A stretch of 64,000 nucleotides of DNA from Colius striatus (lineage: Eukaryota; Chordata; Aves; Coliiformes; Coliidae). A program made the translations under genes and the position numbers. Under the pieces are notes generated by a model. It ran no database searches. It saw only the letters and a program-made list of their open reading frames with translations, and was not told where the DNA came from. Location: assembly GCF_028858725.1 (NCBI RefSeq), contig NC_084767.1, forward strand, positions 34,141,519 to 34,205,518, given 5' to 3'. Shown here piece by piece: positions 50,501 to 63,700 of the stretch; within the stretch, counting starts at the first letter, position 1; every line of letters begins with the position of its first letter.

Positions 50501-53500
50501 TGGAGAAAAAACATGCATTAGAAGAAGAAACACACATCTGAAAACAGCCCTCTGTCAAGCAAACAGCAAACTTAGGTTACATTTCCAATCTATCTCAGCC
50601 CACAGGAAACTGGTAAAGCAGAAGCCCTAAGTATGGAGAGTTCTTGTTTTGCCATTCAAAGCTAGATGGGGAATCAGGTTCCAAAAGGGTATTAATTCTT
50701 TCAACTACTGTCCTGAGACAGAGGGTAGAAAACTGCGAGATCTTCAAACAAGATGCCAATTTTTGGCCCCTTGGGAAGAGTCAAACCATAGCAATGACAA
50801 ACTGGAAATGCTTTGGCTCCCCAGAGTAGTCATCTTCCACATCACACTACTTACTCAAAGTTATTTGGAAGTCTGCTGTGAAAACGACCGTCAGAATGAC
50901 AGAAGACCACTTGGAATACTAATCCCAGGAGTAGTACAGCAAAAGCAATCTAAGCTGCCTGGGTTCAAGTTGTAGCAGCATGTCTTCCTTACATACGTAC
51001 AAAACATGTGCCTGACTTGGACACTAGATCAAATCTACAATACCTAGGAAACACTTTTGTTAATCTTAGCAAAATGGATGTGAATCATCAAGAAGTGAAC
51101 ATAGCATGCCAAAACAGTGTCACTTGCAGACATCTTATCCTGGAACCTCATACCAGAAAAGCTGTGCACACATCCCTGGTACGATGCTGTACTATTCTAA
51201 AAAGCCAACTGTTTCACACCACTCGTTTTTATAATCACCACAAGTGGCAGTTCTCCACTGTATCTCTATGTAAGCATCAAAACACTACATCAACTTACAT
51301 CCTCCCCATTGTGGATGATGCTTTTCAAGAACTATAGTAATTGACCAGTTCAAGTTTTAAAAAACACAAAAAAAAACCCAAAACCCAAAAACCCACAAGC
51401 AAGGTAGTGATCACTCACCCTCAGCTGCACTTTGTTTGAACTTGAATGCTCTGCAAAGCAAGAAACATCATTGTTCAAGGTACTGCATATTTTCAACAAT
51501 GGTACAAGATGGTCCATTAGAAAAACAGGCATTCATTATTCAAAGGTACATGCACCAGAGTATCAGAGCTTAATCCTGTGAGGAAAATCTCTACTTCCTC
51601 ACAGGCAGGCAAGAAGAGAACAGTCAGTGTTGTTGCCACAGAAGCCAGCTTTTAATTCTAGTCACAGTTTTGGGAGGTTATCAGCAGGAGGGAAGAGGCT
51701 GAGAAATGAGCTAATGTTCTCTCCCTCAGCACATCAAACTCCATTTCTGAGCACAAAGTAATACGGTCTTGCCAGTGTTGACCTGCACCAACTTCTCCCA
51801 CCTGTATTTCTCCAGATTGTATAACATTCAGGCAGGCAATGCTGGAAAGTGTGAATTTACACATGAACACCCACACAATCATACTCATTTGGTGCTCAAT
51901 AGATCAGCCCATCGCATAACTCTCTCAGGTGTAAGCTTTTCTGTTGAACACAGAGGAAATCATTAAGTGTCAAAGTGTACTGGTTTTGCCTGGGCCAGGT
52001 AGTGGAAGGGCTACAGGGGTGGCTTCTTTAAAGAAAGAGCTGCCAGAAGCTTCCCTGTAGCTGATAGGGAACAGTCAATTCTAAGATGGACCTGACACCT
52101 GACCAAGGGCTGGCCAATTAGTGACTGAGGTAAAGCCTCTGTGAATAATGTGTTTCAGAAGGGGAAGAAGTTGCTGTGCAGTTGCTAAACTGCAGCAGCA
52201 ACAGGAAGTGAAAATGTGAAAACATCTCTGCACACACCAAAGTCAGTGGAGAAGGACGGGAGGAGGGTGCTTAGGCCCTGGAAGAAACACTCCCCTGTGA
52301 CCTGTGGTGAAGATCATGGTGAGGCAGCTGTGCCCCTGCAGCCTGTGGAGGCCACTTGCAGTGTGGATGGACCCCACGCTAGAGCAGGTGGATGCCTGAA
52401 GGAGGCTGAAACTCCATGGGAAGCAAGTTCCTGGCAGGACCTGGGAGCCCCTAGGGAGAGAGGAGCCCATACCAGAGAAGGTTTGCTGTCACAACTTGTG
52501 ACCCTGTGAGGGACTCAGGCTGGAGCAGTCGGTACCTGCAGGACTGTTCTCCCTGTGGATGACCCACGGTGGGGCAGGGTGTGAGGAGCTGCCCCTGTGG
52601 GAGGCCCCATGCTGGAGCAGTTCATGAAGAACTGTAGCCCAGGGGAGGGACCCACACTGGAGAAGTTTGTGAGGGACTGTCTCCCGTGAGAGAGACCCCA
52701 CAGTGTAGCAGTGGGAAGCGTGATGAGGCCTCCCCCTGAGAAGCAGCAGCAAAGTCCATCTGTAATGAACTGAACACAACCCCTATCCCCCTATTCCCTG
52801 TGCTGCTGGGGGGGAAAGAAGGAAGGAGAGTCCTGGGAAGAGGAAGGGGTGGAGGGAGGTGTTTTAAGATTCGGTTTTATTTCTCATCTCCATGTTCTGA
52901 TTGTTCATTAATAAATCAAACCCTTTTCTCCCCAAGTTGAGTCTGTTTTGCCCATTACGTTAATTTCTTAGTGATCTCTCTGTCCTTATCTTGACTCACA
53001 AACCTCTCATTATATTTTTTTTCTCTGTCTTGTCCAGTTTGGGAGGGGGAGTGATGTTACTTGGTGGGCACCTGGCACCCAACCAGGGCTAAATGACCAC
53101 ACAAAGCAAGAGATGACAGAAAAGTTCTCTAGACCAGCAGGGCAGAATAAAAGATCTGACACTCAAGTGAACCAGAAACAATGCATATCAAGGATTTCAG
53201 TCTACAATGTCAAGCTGACTGGAATACTCAAGCATTCACTCCACCACTCAATTAGAAACGTAACACCCATTTAGCTTCAGTTCTCCAAAGCATCACAGAA
53301 CTTACTGCTGCTCTGAGGAGTTTTGGCTGTCTTCTCAGGGAACTCGGCATGATCAGGTACAACACTTTGTTCTGGTGTCTGGGCTAACTCAGAGGCTGTA
53401 GGAAACAGGGGGAAGGGAAGAAGTTTCACATGTCAGGCACAAAACTCCCAGCTCTGGCTAGTCAGCCATGAAGCCATCAACTCAAAACACTCCTAAGTAT

Positions 53501-56500
53501 TAATTTCCTACCTATTTCAGGAAGTTTCAAGCAATTTCTTACAAGAACTACCACTGTAGCCCCTCTCCTATTGCCATAAACAGCTCTGCACAAACCAAAC
53601 ACACTTTCTACGACTTATCAGCACACACTGAAGTTGAATAATTGATCTGAATATCCTGCCAACAGTCTCTCAAGAAAAACAGCCTTCTATTATGTGACTT
53701 GCCTTAGTTAACAGAGTCATGACTCCAGGAGGCAGCACCAGTAAAACCTGCCCTGCTGCACAAGGGGGTATAAGAAACACACAACTTCCCAAGACACAGC
53801 AGAAGCCCAGAGGAGAAGCGGTACAGAAACAAGTTTCTGTATAGTGATATAGAAGGGCAACTCCTCTTCCTTGGACTATCCTTTGCAGGATGTATCAGTA
53901 GCTGACCCAATTAAACACAAATGAAGTTCTGATGGTGCTGGGCACACAAAGACACTTCAAATGAGAAGAAATGTAAGGGCAGCAGGACTCAAGCATCTTA
54001 TTTGAATCAGAACAGCCCAACCTCTGCTTGTTTCTCTGAAGTACACAGCCTAGCAAGCATGTTCAGATGCTCCGAGTAGGAGAAATCCACTGACACACAA
54101 AGCTAATACTGCCTTTTTTGACTATTTGCTACATGAGTTATTATCATATCCTTTCTAAGTTATACAAATAAAACTCCTGCCATTCTTTGGTGCTTACACA
54201 CGGAATTCCTCCCAGCATTAAGAAACTTCTACTTTTTCTTATGTGTTTATTATCTGTATTTCTTATCCCCACCATGCCTTTCCTTTGTCCTAGCCCTGTG
54301 CTTTTGTTTCTGAGGAAGTCTGATTCAGAGTCAGAGTAAAGCTACTGAAATGCTACAAGTATATCTTTTGAATAAACAGAAGTGACAAAACACGTTAACA
54401 GAGTACTAAAAACACACAAAAAAAGACCATAAGACCATAGATAGAGCAAGACTGAAAGAAAAACATACCCAGCTCTGCCATTTTGCTGGAGCGTTTGGGA
54501 GTCTGGAACGAGTAAACTTCACTACCGCTTACATTTGAGCCATTTCCCACTGGACCTGTGGAAAGAAATGTTACTTGTAGTTGTTATTTAGAAAGCACTG
54601 GTATAGTCCCAACTCAAGGAAGATGAAATACAACAATTTACTAATTGGTTGTAGTGGTTTTGCCTGGGCCAGGTTTTTTGGTAGTGGAAGGGCTACAGGT
54701 GTGGCTTCTTTAAACAAAGAGCTGCCAGAAGCGTCCCCTGTAGCCCATACGGTTAGAGCCAGTCAATCCTGAGATGGACTCTGTACCTGACCAATGGCTG
54801 GCCAATTAGTGACTGAGGTAAAGCCTCTGTGAATGTTTGAGAAGGGGAAGAAGTTGCTGTGCAGTTGCTAAACTGCAGCAGCAACCGGAAGTGAGAATGT
54901 GAAAACATCTCTGCACACACCAAGGCCAGTGGAGAAGGAGGGGAGGAGGGTGCTTAGGCCCTGGAAGAAACACTCCCCTGTGACCTGTGGTGAGGACCAT
55001 GAGGCAGCTGTGCCCCTGCAGCCTGTGGAGGCCACAGGCAGCAGAGATCCACTCACAGCCTGTGGAGGACCCCACGCTGGAGCAGGTGGATGCCTGAAGG
55101 AGGCTGAAACTCCATGGGAAGCAAGTTCCTGGCAGGACCTGGGAGCCCCTAGGGAGAGAGGAGCCCATACCAGAGAAGGTTTGCTGTCACAACTTGTGAC
55201 CCTGTGAGGGACTCAGGCTGGAGCAGTCGGTACCTGCAGGATTGTTCTCCCTGTGGATGACCCACGGTGGGGCAGGGTGTGAGGAGCTGCCCCTGTGGGA
55301 GGCCCCATGCTGGAGCAGTTCATGAAGAACTGTAGCCCAGGGGAGGGACCCACACTGGAGAAGTTTGTGAGGGACTGTCTCCCGTGAGAGAGACCCCACA
55401 GTGTAGCAGTGGGAAGCGTGATGAGGCCTCCCCCTGAGAAGCAGCAGCAGCAGCAAAGTCCATCTGTAATGAACTGAACACAACCCCTATCCCCCTATTC
55501 CCTGCGCTGCTGGGGGGGAAGGAAAGAGAATCCTGAGAGGACAGAGGGATGAAAAGAGGTGTTTTTAAGATTCGGTTTTATTTCTCATCTCGCTGTTCTG
55601 ATCATTCATTAATAAATCAATTAGAGTCTGTTTTGCCCATGATGCTAACTACTGAGTGATCTCTCTGTCCTTAACTCACAAACCATTTATTTTTCTCTCG
55701 CTCCTGTCCAGTTTGGGAGGAGGACTGATATTAGGACTTGGTGGATACTTGGCTAACCATTGGTTCAAAGGACTCTTTACACTGCACGTGTTATAAAATA
55801 AATAGAGAATTGTAAATCCTCTCCTCTAATCGTTACCATAAGCACAGCCAGAGCTGGTCAACCCTCAAAATCAATTTAACATTGTACAACCTTGACACTG
55901 CAAGAATCTCCTGAAGTCACAACTCAGTTAGGTTTTCCCCTAATACCTTGGGCACATATTCCAAGAGCAGCAACATAGTTGTTCTCTTCCAGGAACTCCT
56001 GAGCTTCATCATCTGAAATATTCTCAAGCCTCTTCACAAATCTCTTCACATTGACTATCAGCTGAGTCTTGTCCTTCCGTAATTTAATACCTAGGATTGC
56101 AATAAAAGCTTTAACCTCTTGTTATTTCATTATTTCTATTGCAGTATTATGCAGCTAATCCAGTAAGAGACCAGGTTCTTGTTGTTCAAATAACTACACA
56201 AATACAACACTGAAAAAGTGTCTCTCTAAACAAACAGCTGTTATGTGCCCAGGTCATCAGCCGACCCTACAGCCATTAGCCCCTCCTTTACCACAAAAGC
56301 TGGCCTCTGCAGCCCATGAGGACAAGATCACCGTTTCAGCACACACCAGCTTCCACAGCTTAGGAGAAATCACGGCAACTCACACATAAAAGTATCAAAT
56401 CAAATACAAAGGAGATGGTATTTGGCATCCTGCGTCTTCCCTAGCAAAAAGCAGCAAGCAGGAAACACCAGGCCTTCAGGTTGTCAGTACACTCATAGGA

Positions 56501-57058
56501 GAAGGCTGAAAGACCTATCGAGACTGTATGACCTGCTCGAAGTAGGACCAGCAGCAAAGCCAGATCAGGGTGCTCTGTGCCTTGTACAGGCAAGTTCCTC
56601 CACAGATATTCCAAACCTTAAAAAGTCAAAGCTGCAATAAGAGTCTCCTGTAGCAGCCACCTCGAACCCCATTCCCATCTGATTCTGCACATTTAACCAC
56701 GACCGGGCCTGTGAAGGCAGCTAGACTGTTCGTGCCCCCTCTCCCAAGCCGTCACACCGCCGTTGCTGTTCAGGAAACCTTTGGCTGAGGGCATTCGCCA
56801 CAATGCCGCAGGGGCCCCTTTCCATGTGCCGGGATGGAGAGAGAAAGAAACCGCGGAAGACAGTGTGAGGAGAACGATGCCCCAGGCCTCGTCCTGTCCG
56901 CAGCTCGGACCCCCGCCCCCACGCCCCGGGAGCGCCGGCCTGGGCTCTGCCCCCGGGCCGACTGTACCTGCGTCGTCAGCAATGTGCTTTACAACCTCCT
57001 CGTCGGGCACGAACTTCACCTCCCGAGCACCACCGCCCTTCCCTTGCGGCTGGCTCAT
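38555..57058 (-). CDS. ORC2: Origin recognition complex subunit 2
   Basis: ORC2 is a core subunit of the complex that binds replication origins and loads MCM helicase. Sixteen coding exons on the minus strand are 56968-57058, 55947-56090, 54469-54555, 53306-53395, 51419-51450, 50434-50491, 49160-49344, 48443-48541, 46753-46862, 45238-45370, 44808-44904, 43038-43184, 42271-42442, 41891-41952, 41061-41179 and 38555-38641. All join in phase to 570 residues (human 577). The N-terminal third is disordered and charged, with an acidic run ([10 protein letters not shown]) in exon 7. The AAA+-like core follows ([44 protein letters not shown]), and a C-terminal winged-helix region ends in [10 protein letters not shown]. 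Exon 5 is only 32 bases. Introns carry two CR1 fragments and three solo LTRs, all antisense to the gene. Confidence 0.97.
39056..39505 (+). mobile_element. CR1 LINE 3' end
   Basis: A CR1 3' fragment lies in the last ORC2 intron, antisense to ORC2. It has the typical order of phrases: GATCAGGGGACTGGAACAT, a CAGCCTGGAGAAG-like box, GACAAGGGGTAATG, and the end GATGATCTCTAAAGG followed by CCAACTCCTACCATTCT. It is more diverged than the copy at 33535 and is inactive. An LTR begins about 30 bp after its end. Confidence 0.9.
39538..40852 (+). mobile_element. Solo LTR of an avian endogenous retrovirus (family 1)
   Basis: This block of about 1.3 kb lies in the last ORC2 intron, antisense to the gene. 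It starts TGTATGGTTTG and ends CAAACCATGAC, an imperfect terminal inverted repeat as expected for LTR ends. A sense-strand AATAAA lies near 40624. The middle holds diverged repeats of a unit of roughly 60 bp with GTGTCC...GGGACCC phrases. No internal retroviral genes are attached, so it is a solo LTR. Flanking duplication is not clean, so the ends are good to a few bases. An ERVL-type origin is inferred from general likeness to the two LTRs near 52-55 kb. It is a fossil of moderate age. Confidence 0.7.
49755..49951 (+). mobile_element. CR1 LINE 3' end (short)
   Basis: The last 200 bp of a CR1 element lie in the ORC2 intron between exons 7 and 6, antisense to ORC2. It reads GTGGCACAGGCTGCCCAGAG, then CTTGGAGGTCTTCAAGACCC, then GTTGGACTACATGATCTC, and ends CCAACCATTCTATGATTCTA. 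It is closely related to the 3' end of the copy at 33535-34419. Confidence 0.93.
51976..53101 (+). mobile_element. Solo LTR, ERVL-type (family 2, copy 1)
   Basis: A 1126-bp LTR lies in the ORC2 intron between exons 5 and 4, antisense to ORC2. It starts TGTACTGGTTTTGCC and ends ...TAAATGACCACA. It is flanked by a perfect 5-bp target duplication, CAAAG, at 51971-51975 and 53102-53106. Five bases is the duplication size typical of ERVL-class elements. A sense AATAAA lies near 52909. No internal region remains, so it is a recombined solo LTR. The intact duplication and close match to the copy at 54650 suggest a fairly young insertion. Confidence 0.92.
54650..55759 (+). mobile_element. Solo LTR, ERVL-type (family 2, copy 2)
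   Basis: A 1110-bp LTR of the same family and orientation as 51976-53101 lies in the ORC2 intron between exons 3 and 2. It starts TGTAGTGGTTTTGCC and ends GGCTAACCA, flanked by a perfect 5-bp duplication, TTGGT (54645-54649 and 55760-55764). Its own duplication shows that it inserted independently of the first copy. It differs from that copy by small indels, including an extra direct-repeat block near 55035-55075. It has no internal genes and is a fossil. Confidence 0.92.
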
Positions 57059-57570
57059 GGCGGGCACCTCGCGTGCTCGCTCCGGTCAATCTCGTGGGCC
57101 CCGCCGCCAGGAGGCGCTGCCCGCGCGGCGCGCGCGGGAGGAAGCGCCGGTACCGTCCTTCGCCTCAGTGCGCCGCCCGCCGGAGGGCCCGGGCGCGGGG
57201 CTCGCCCCTCCCGCTCCCGTGCGCTCCGCCGCCCCGCGCCGCGGAAACGAGCTCAGCTGCCGGACAAAGCGCGACTCGCCGCCCGCTCTGAGGCTGGCTG
57301 GCCGAGCCTTGACTGACCTGCACCTCAGCCAATCCGCGACCTCCGTTTGTGCCCCGCCTGACGCTGTCGGGGCGGCCAGACAGAGAGACTTCCGCTGATG
57401 GGAGAGCGCGCCCGCGTTGCCGCAGCGAGGGGCGAGAAACCCGCCCGGCTTGCTCGGAGGGAAGTACTGAGGCGACAGCGGCTACGGTGAATGCTGCGGC
57501 GCACCGTTAACTCCCACGCAGCCCCCGACAGGTGCATCCCGCCTCCCACGCCCCGCACTCACTTGTGGGC
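56780..57570 (-). promoter_or_regulatory. ORC2: CpG-island promoter of ORC2
   Basis: A CpG-dense block spans the first coding exon (56968-57058) and the DNA upstream of it. It lies only a few hundred bases from the likely poly(A) site of the next gene at 57700. The exact transcription start is not visible. Confidence 0.75.
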
Positions 57571-57699
57571 GGGCGTCTGACCTCTGAAAACCTGCAGCTG
57601 TACGCTGCCGTGCGCACCGCCATCAACGTAAATCGAAGTTGTTAAAAGCAAAAAAAGCGATTCACAAAGTATTCGTTTCTGCTCAGAAACAGCACAATA

Positions 57700-57705
57700 T
57701 TTATT
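57700..57705 (-). terminator. Likely poly(A) signal of HYCC2/FAM126B
   Basis: The minus strand reads AATAAA and is followed, in the minus direction, by a T/G-rich stretch (TTGTGCTGTTTCTG). This is the usual layout of a cleavage site. The gene assignment rests on vertebrate gene order, in which HYCC2 lies next to ORC2 on the same strand. Confidence 0.5.
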
Positions 57706-60700
57706 TAATATCTTTATATATTTATATATTTTTCTGCATTGCAGATTGTGTTGAGTTTTATACATCTCTATTTACAATGATTTAAAATAATTATATTTCA
57801 TCTCTGGCAGGTATTTACAAAGTCAATAGTAACTACAATTCACATTTCAACAACAGTCAACAGCATTAACCAGCTCAGTAAGACAGTTAAGATAATGGCT
57901 TACATGCACCAATAACATGATCTTCAATATGTGCCATCTTCATTAGGTCTAAGAACTAAGATTTTTCCCTGCTCCCAGCTTAAAGGACACCATACAGCAA
58001 AGGTTACGGTCATTAAACACCCGTTTGTTTTAGTCCTTTACCAGTACTGAATCTGGAACGTCTGGGGTTCATGTCAGCACACTGGGCTATCCTGGTGAAG
58101 AGGGCTCACACCACCAATCCATATCCTTCCACCTAGCCTGTCTGTCCACAAGAAGTGGGCTACTTGCTGCTTATGCTCCTTCTATGACAGAGATAAGATT
58201 ACATAATGCTAAAGTAGTAAAAATCCTCCGAAACTTTAGTTCAGAGAAACAAAGCTGGTATAACAGAAAAAAGTAAGAAAATAATCTTTTTAACTCTTGC
58301 AGATTGTTTCTTTTTGCTAGTAAAACTGACAGCATATCCTGTGTTCATACAGGGATGCAAACAGATCAAAAGATTCATTGTAAAGTACAGGAATTACAAA
58401 TTTAAAAAAATGCAGCATGGGGTACCTCAATTTAGTTGTTGGGGTTTTTTTATAGCAAATAAAAGCTACCATAGTAAATCTAAAATGTATTAAGAGTATC
58501 TGATTTATTAAAAATCTTTATTAGCTTTCTCCTGGAATCTTCGATATGGAAAAAATGTTAGATGACTCCATTTAATTTAATTATATGATATTTTTCCATA
58601 AATAAGCCAGCTACTAACATCCATTCTTAAATTATTCACTATTTGCAGGAAAACAGTAAGAAGTCTTGTTTCAAAGTAATCACTGAACACTGGCACACAA
58701 AAACAGACACACCCTGGTACTAGGAATCTATTAATATGTTGCCAAGTTGGTTTATCCTGAGTGATTGTTAACTCACATCTACTGTATACTTGAAGCCACA
58801 AAGTTTTTACTACTTGCATTTTTCATAAACTAATAACATGAAAGTCTAGCACAACAATGACAACTGCCTGAACAGAAAGAACAGTGTCAATAGCCAGTAT
58901 TTTTGACACTCCCAAGTCCTAATTATTTAGAATAAAAAGTTGTTTTATTCATACTATTTTTTTCTGTTTTGTGATCAGTTCTGAGGAGGGTGAGGACTCA
59001 AACACACAGGATCCACTGATTTGTAAGGAAGTTTCCATGACAAAACACCATAGAGCCACTTTGCTAGGAGATACTCCTAAACAGAAAGGAGTATTTTACT
59101 CCCTAAACCCCAAAAATCTGTGTGAATTCTATGTCACATTTTAATAGGTGATTAATCATCTTTTCCAAGAGTCAAAATTTAAATTGCTTTAAGGAGTTCC
59201 ATCAGCATGCAAAGATACTGCACTCTAAATTGCCTACATCTCACCAACTGTAAAACACTGGGAGCTCACAACCAAGTAACTGGTTAATAAAGCTTGATCT
59301 CATCACTTTGCTCATTGTGCACAAGCTAAAATGCAGGGCAAGGTTTTACTGTACAGACACAAAGTTTTACTATACATCTGTTCCCATAAACAGCTCCTCC
59401 CAGGAATAGCTTAGCAATCCTCTAAGACAAGAAGGATAATTTATGGACCCATTTAATTGGTCCCTCAGGTACTTCTTTTGGTAAAACCTGATGAACACAG
59501 TAACCAAAAAAAAAAAAAAAAAAAAAGTGCGGGGACATAGTCTAGAGAAAAATAAGAATGGAAGCAAAAATTGTGGTTTTTTGTTTTTTTTTCATTAAAT
59601 CACAAATACAGGTGGGTAATGAGGCAGGTTTTTATTAAGTCCATTTCTGGAAGCTGTAAGGTATCCTTTACACTTCTACAGCTTGCTTCTGAACTTTAAA
59701 TGTCAAAGGCCTTGACACTTGGCAAACTTACTAAACAAGTTTATCCAAAAAGGCTAGCTGTTATGTTTTGAATCCTTGTTCCAAGGTTTGTTTTATTCTA
59801 AATAAAAATTCATAATGACTGTGGAAGTCCTCATACGTATCACTCTTGCAAAAACACTTACTGCTTGTTTTCAGGAACTACTGACAAATGAATTTGCTTG
59901 CAGCTCACCATTGTCTTCCACCACTATGTAAGAGTCAGATGAGTATTTTGGCTGGTCATGACATGCAAATTTTGACAGCCTGATACACATATTCACTAAC
60001 ACAACACCCACTCCATGATCTGTTACCCAGAATCACCTACAGAAAAGCTTTCCACAGCAGAGTTTATCCACTTGCCAGTGGGAAAACAAACTAAAAAAAA
60101 ATAAGGCCCATATGCTAGAAACAAACAGCATTTAAAATAATGAGGAAAACATAAAATACTCAACAATTTTATATAAACCAAGAATGCAATGCAAGTACAG
60201 AGGATCTAGCTTTTTTTGTTTACCATGCTTGGAAACAAGTGATGTTTTGCAACTTTAGTCCTGTAATGATCCTACACAAGAAATTGAGAAACATCTTTTA
60301 AAAGGGGCATGTTTACTCTTCTGATGCAAACTATTCCTATGATATAAATGGTTGTTATTTACAAACGAGACCTAGCTAATGGTTCTAATTTTATATTAAA
60401 CATGCCAGGTAGTAATATCTTTGGCAATGAGAGAATTGAAGAATTTAAGGATGATATTATTAGATTTACTAAAATCAGGAATATATTTTTGTTTCATATG
60501 CAGTACACACATTTCATTCAAATATGTTCACACCTCCTTTAGGATTATGAGTACAGTACCTAGTCTGTGATTTTACTCAATGGAGTTATTCTTGGGTCCC
60601 ATTTAGTCTTCAAATTAATTAAAATTTGTAAGCCAAGAGAAACAAAACTTTCTGGTTTGTGAGTGAAGTTAAACGCTGAACACCTAAAAGAGATAGTCAT

Positions 60701-63700
60701 TGGTTCATGATAAAATAGGACAAGTTTGACCTCTTAGGTTAAAATACAGCCATAGCATAGAATTATCTATTCCAAAATTAATTTTTCAAAATATAATTCT
60801 CTGAACATTATATGTTATACATTAAATATTGAGGAAAATATCCCTGGAGCTAAAATTTTCCAAGAACACTAATAATCTTCATTAAAGAAGTAAAACATAC
60901 CACATAGTATCTGGAAAGAAAAATGGGTTACGAGTTGGGGTCACCTTACTAGAGTAGTTTTACCACTATCAAGATGCAGGTTTCCCCCTTAATCTTGAAA
61001 AATATGTTCATATTTACACATAGTATACACAGAGTTGAGGCAATTAATTGTCAACATGTGACAAATGTATGTACCTACTCACACACAAGTAAACCTCACA
61101 TGGTGAGAAAAAACCCCGTCCCAGTAAACTCCAGTATTCATAAGTAGTGCAAATAAATACTTTGTCAGAAAACATTTTTTTCATCACTATTTTGATGTTA
61201 AAACGGTGGTTTTAATTATGTTAAATCTAGCAGGAGTACATTGGAAATGCTGTATTTAAGACTAATACACTTGTAAATTACAAATACTAGATCTAACGCT
61301 TACTGGCTGCAACATGATGTTCAGCATTACAGAATGAAGAGTGCTGTTAAAAAAAAAATCTCCAAATTCACTTCAGAAAGGGTGTTCAAAGAAATCTGTT
61401 TAAAATGGATAGTGCCCAAAGTCTCCAAATGAAAACTAAAAGGATAATACGGCAATTTAAACTGTCATCTTGCAACATTCATTTTAATAGGTATTTTTAT
61501 TTCATCACTTTGCTGCCTACAGGATGAAAAAATGGCTCATCATTCAACCAAAAAGCTACTCACAATAAACCCCTGAAAAGGATACTCAAACTGCAGTTAA
61601 CAATCCCAAAATTTTGTATTTTCTTTAAATTATAAAGCTCAACAATAACGAGTTGCAAAATGGCAGCATATTGTGATGTGGCAAAAATTATATCAAGGAA
61701 TAATTAATTTATTCCTACTTAAATGTATATATACATAAAATTACAGTACCCACACATCCTTACCTACAATTACATGTATGTCCTTGCATGTGCACACACA
61801 TATGCAAAAAAATCCTAGTGTTTTGCTTTTGGACCTTCTTTTAGAATGCTGCAGTTGCACTGAAATACTGCAAAAATGTAAATCTGGTGCATCATGTCAA
61901 GTACCAAATGTTCTAAAACGAGACACAGCAGAGTAAATTCAGGATAACGAGGTTTAAGTCTAAATATTTGTCATGGGTGTCAGAAAATTTAAATATGTTT
62001 TGTACTTTGTTTAGGACTTAACATGCATAATCAGAAAGCCAACAGATTATTCTGTCAACCCATAACCCAGACACTTCTAATTTTATTTCTGTCACAGTAC
62101 TTTCAAGTGTGCTGAACTTCAGTGTATCAAGTTTTGCTATGATCTTAATGCACTCTGGCATAGTTTGAGACACATCTAGAAGCATTAATGATGAACACAA
62201 TACAAAGCACTGGTAAAGTCTGTTATTACAGTTGTTTTGTAGGTATTGGCAGTGACTCATTTTGCAAAAAAGATGTTGAACATCTTTCTGTACTTATCTG
62301 AAAAATGACAAAACAAAGTCCCCCCACTTAAACATTGCTCTAAAAGGGTAATTTCAAGAAGTTATAGATGTACCATGTCACCACTGCTTTAGCAAAAAAA
62401 AAAACCCCAAAACAAAACACCTCGTTTTACAAGGATAAATTTGAACTCTTTAAAAACCCTTATATGGGGTAGGTATATATACATAAGACCAAATCAAAAT
62501 ACAGTGGACGAAATGAGAACAAAAGGCACATAATCAAAATGAGAACTGTAAAAATATCTTTAAAAGGTAGTTTGACTAAAGTTTTAACCAATTAAAATTT
62601 ATGCACATATATTTAATTTCCCTACCTGAAGTCACTGAGCTGCCTCATTCTCCTGAAATAGTTTAATATTGTGGAACTCCACATATATTAAGGTGGCAAA
62701 AAGAAAAAAAACAGTTGTACAATTTTACTTGATGCCAATTTCAGGGTCCTACAACTTCTGGAAGAATGCTTACAATGGCAAATGTAGAGAACCTTGCTAA
62801 TGAACAACACCTCTTTTTAAAATAATAAAATTATTCTTAAAAAGTTATCTGACACTACTGATCTTTTCTTTCCCAAAGATTTACACAAATTATTTGGTCT
62901 TTTTCAATTTACAGTGATGATTCTGTAATAGAAATTCCTTTGTGAAGGTCTCTACAAAATATAATCTTTATACTTTCAGACTTACCAACTGCCTCCACGA
63001 ATAAAACTTTATATAGAATAGAGTTTACTCATACACAGCTTTTCACATTTTTACACAAAGTGCCTCATAGCTTAATCTCAACTTTGCCTTAGTTCCATCT
63101 GTGGGTGACTAATGGTCCTTAAAGATTAACTACAATTTAGAAAAATGTAATTTTTCTGTCTTTCTGGTGATTCTATTTACTTTTTAACTGAATTTCTGCA
63201 TCAGTCCAGATGCCATTTAATTTACTTCATGAATGTAAGATAAAAGGACTAGACTAACCACCAAAGTGACTCATCAAAACCACAAAAACCCTTCAAATAT
63301 TTAAACAGATTTTAATGTAAATTTGAAAAAAAAAAGTTCTATTTGAAATAATAAGATTCAAAACAACAACAACAAAAACCCAACCCAAACCCAGCTACTA
63401 GCAATGCAACACTGTGTCATTGTCCTCAGTTTCCTAGGGACTATCATTCAAAGGTAGCATGCTATTTGCAATTGCTTATTTTTATCCTTCACAGTAACAG
63501 TGAAACCAAAATGCCCACATGAAGATCATAATTCTTTCCTGTGGTTTTACAATTTGTAAACTTTCAGGATATCATACATGAAGCCATGAGCACAGATAAT
63601 GAACTTTCCCCTTTTCTCTCTAGCAATACATAAAAGAGATAGAAAGAGATGGAGAGAGAATGAGAAACATTCTCCGATGTAACCAGAAATGTGCTTCTAA

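Noticed and set aside
52216-55483. Frames of about 75-120 codons inside the two ERVL-type LTRs
   Set aside because: They are non-coding LTR sequence. The frames recur because the LTRs belong to one family.
51976-55759. Reading the two family 2 LTRs as the ends of one provirus
   Set aside because: Each has its own perfect 5-bp target duplication, and the DNA between them is ORC2 exons and introns rather than retroviral genes.
59506-59526. A run of 21 A as the tail of a processed retrocopy
   Set aside because: No cDNA-like sequence or target duplication lies beside it. It is a simple A run.
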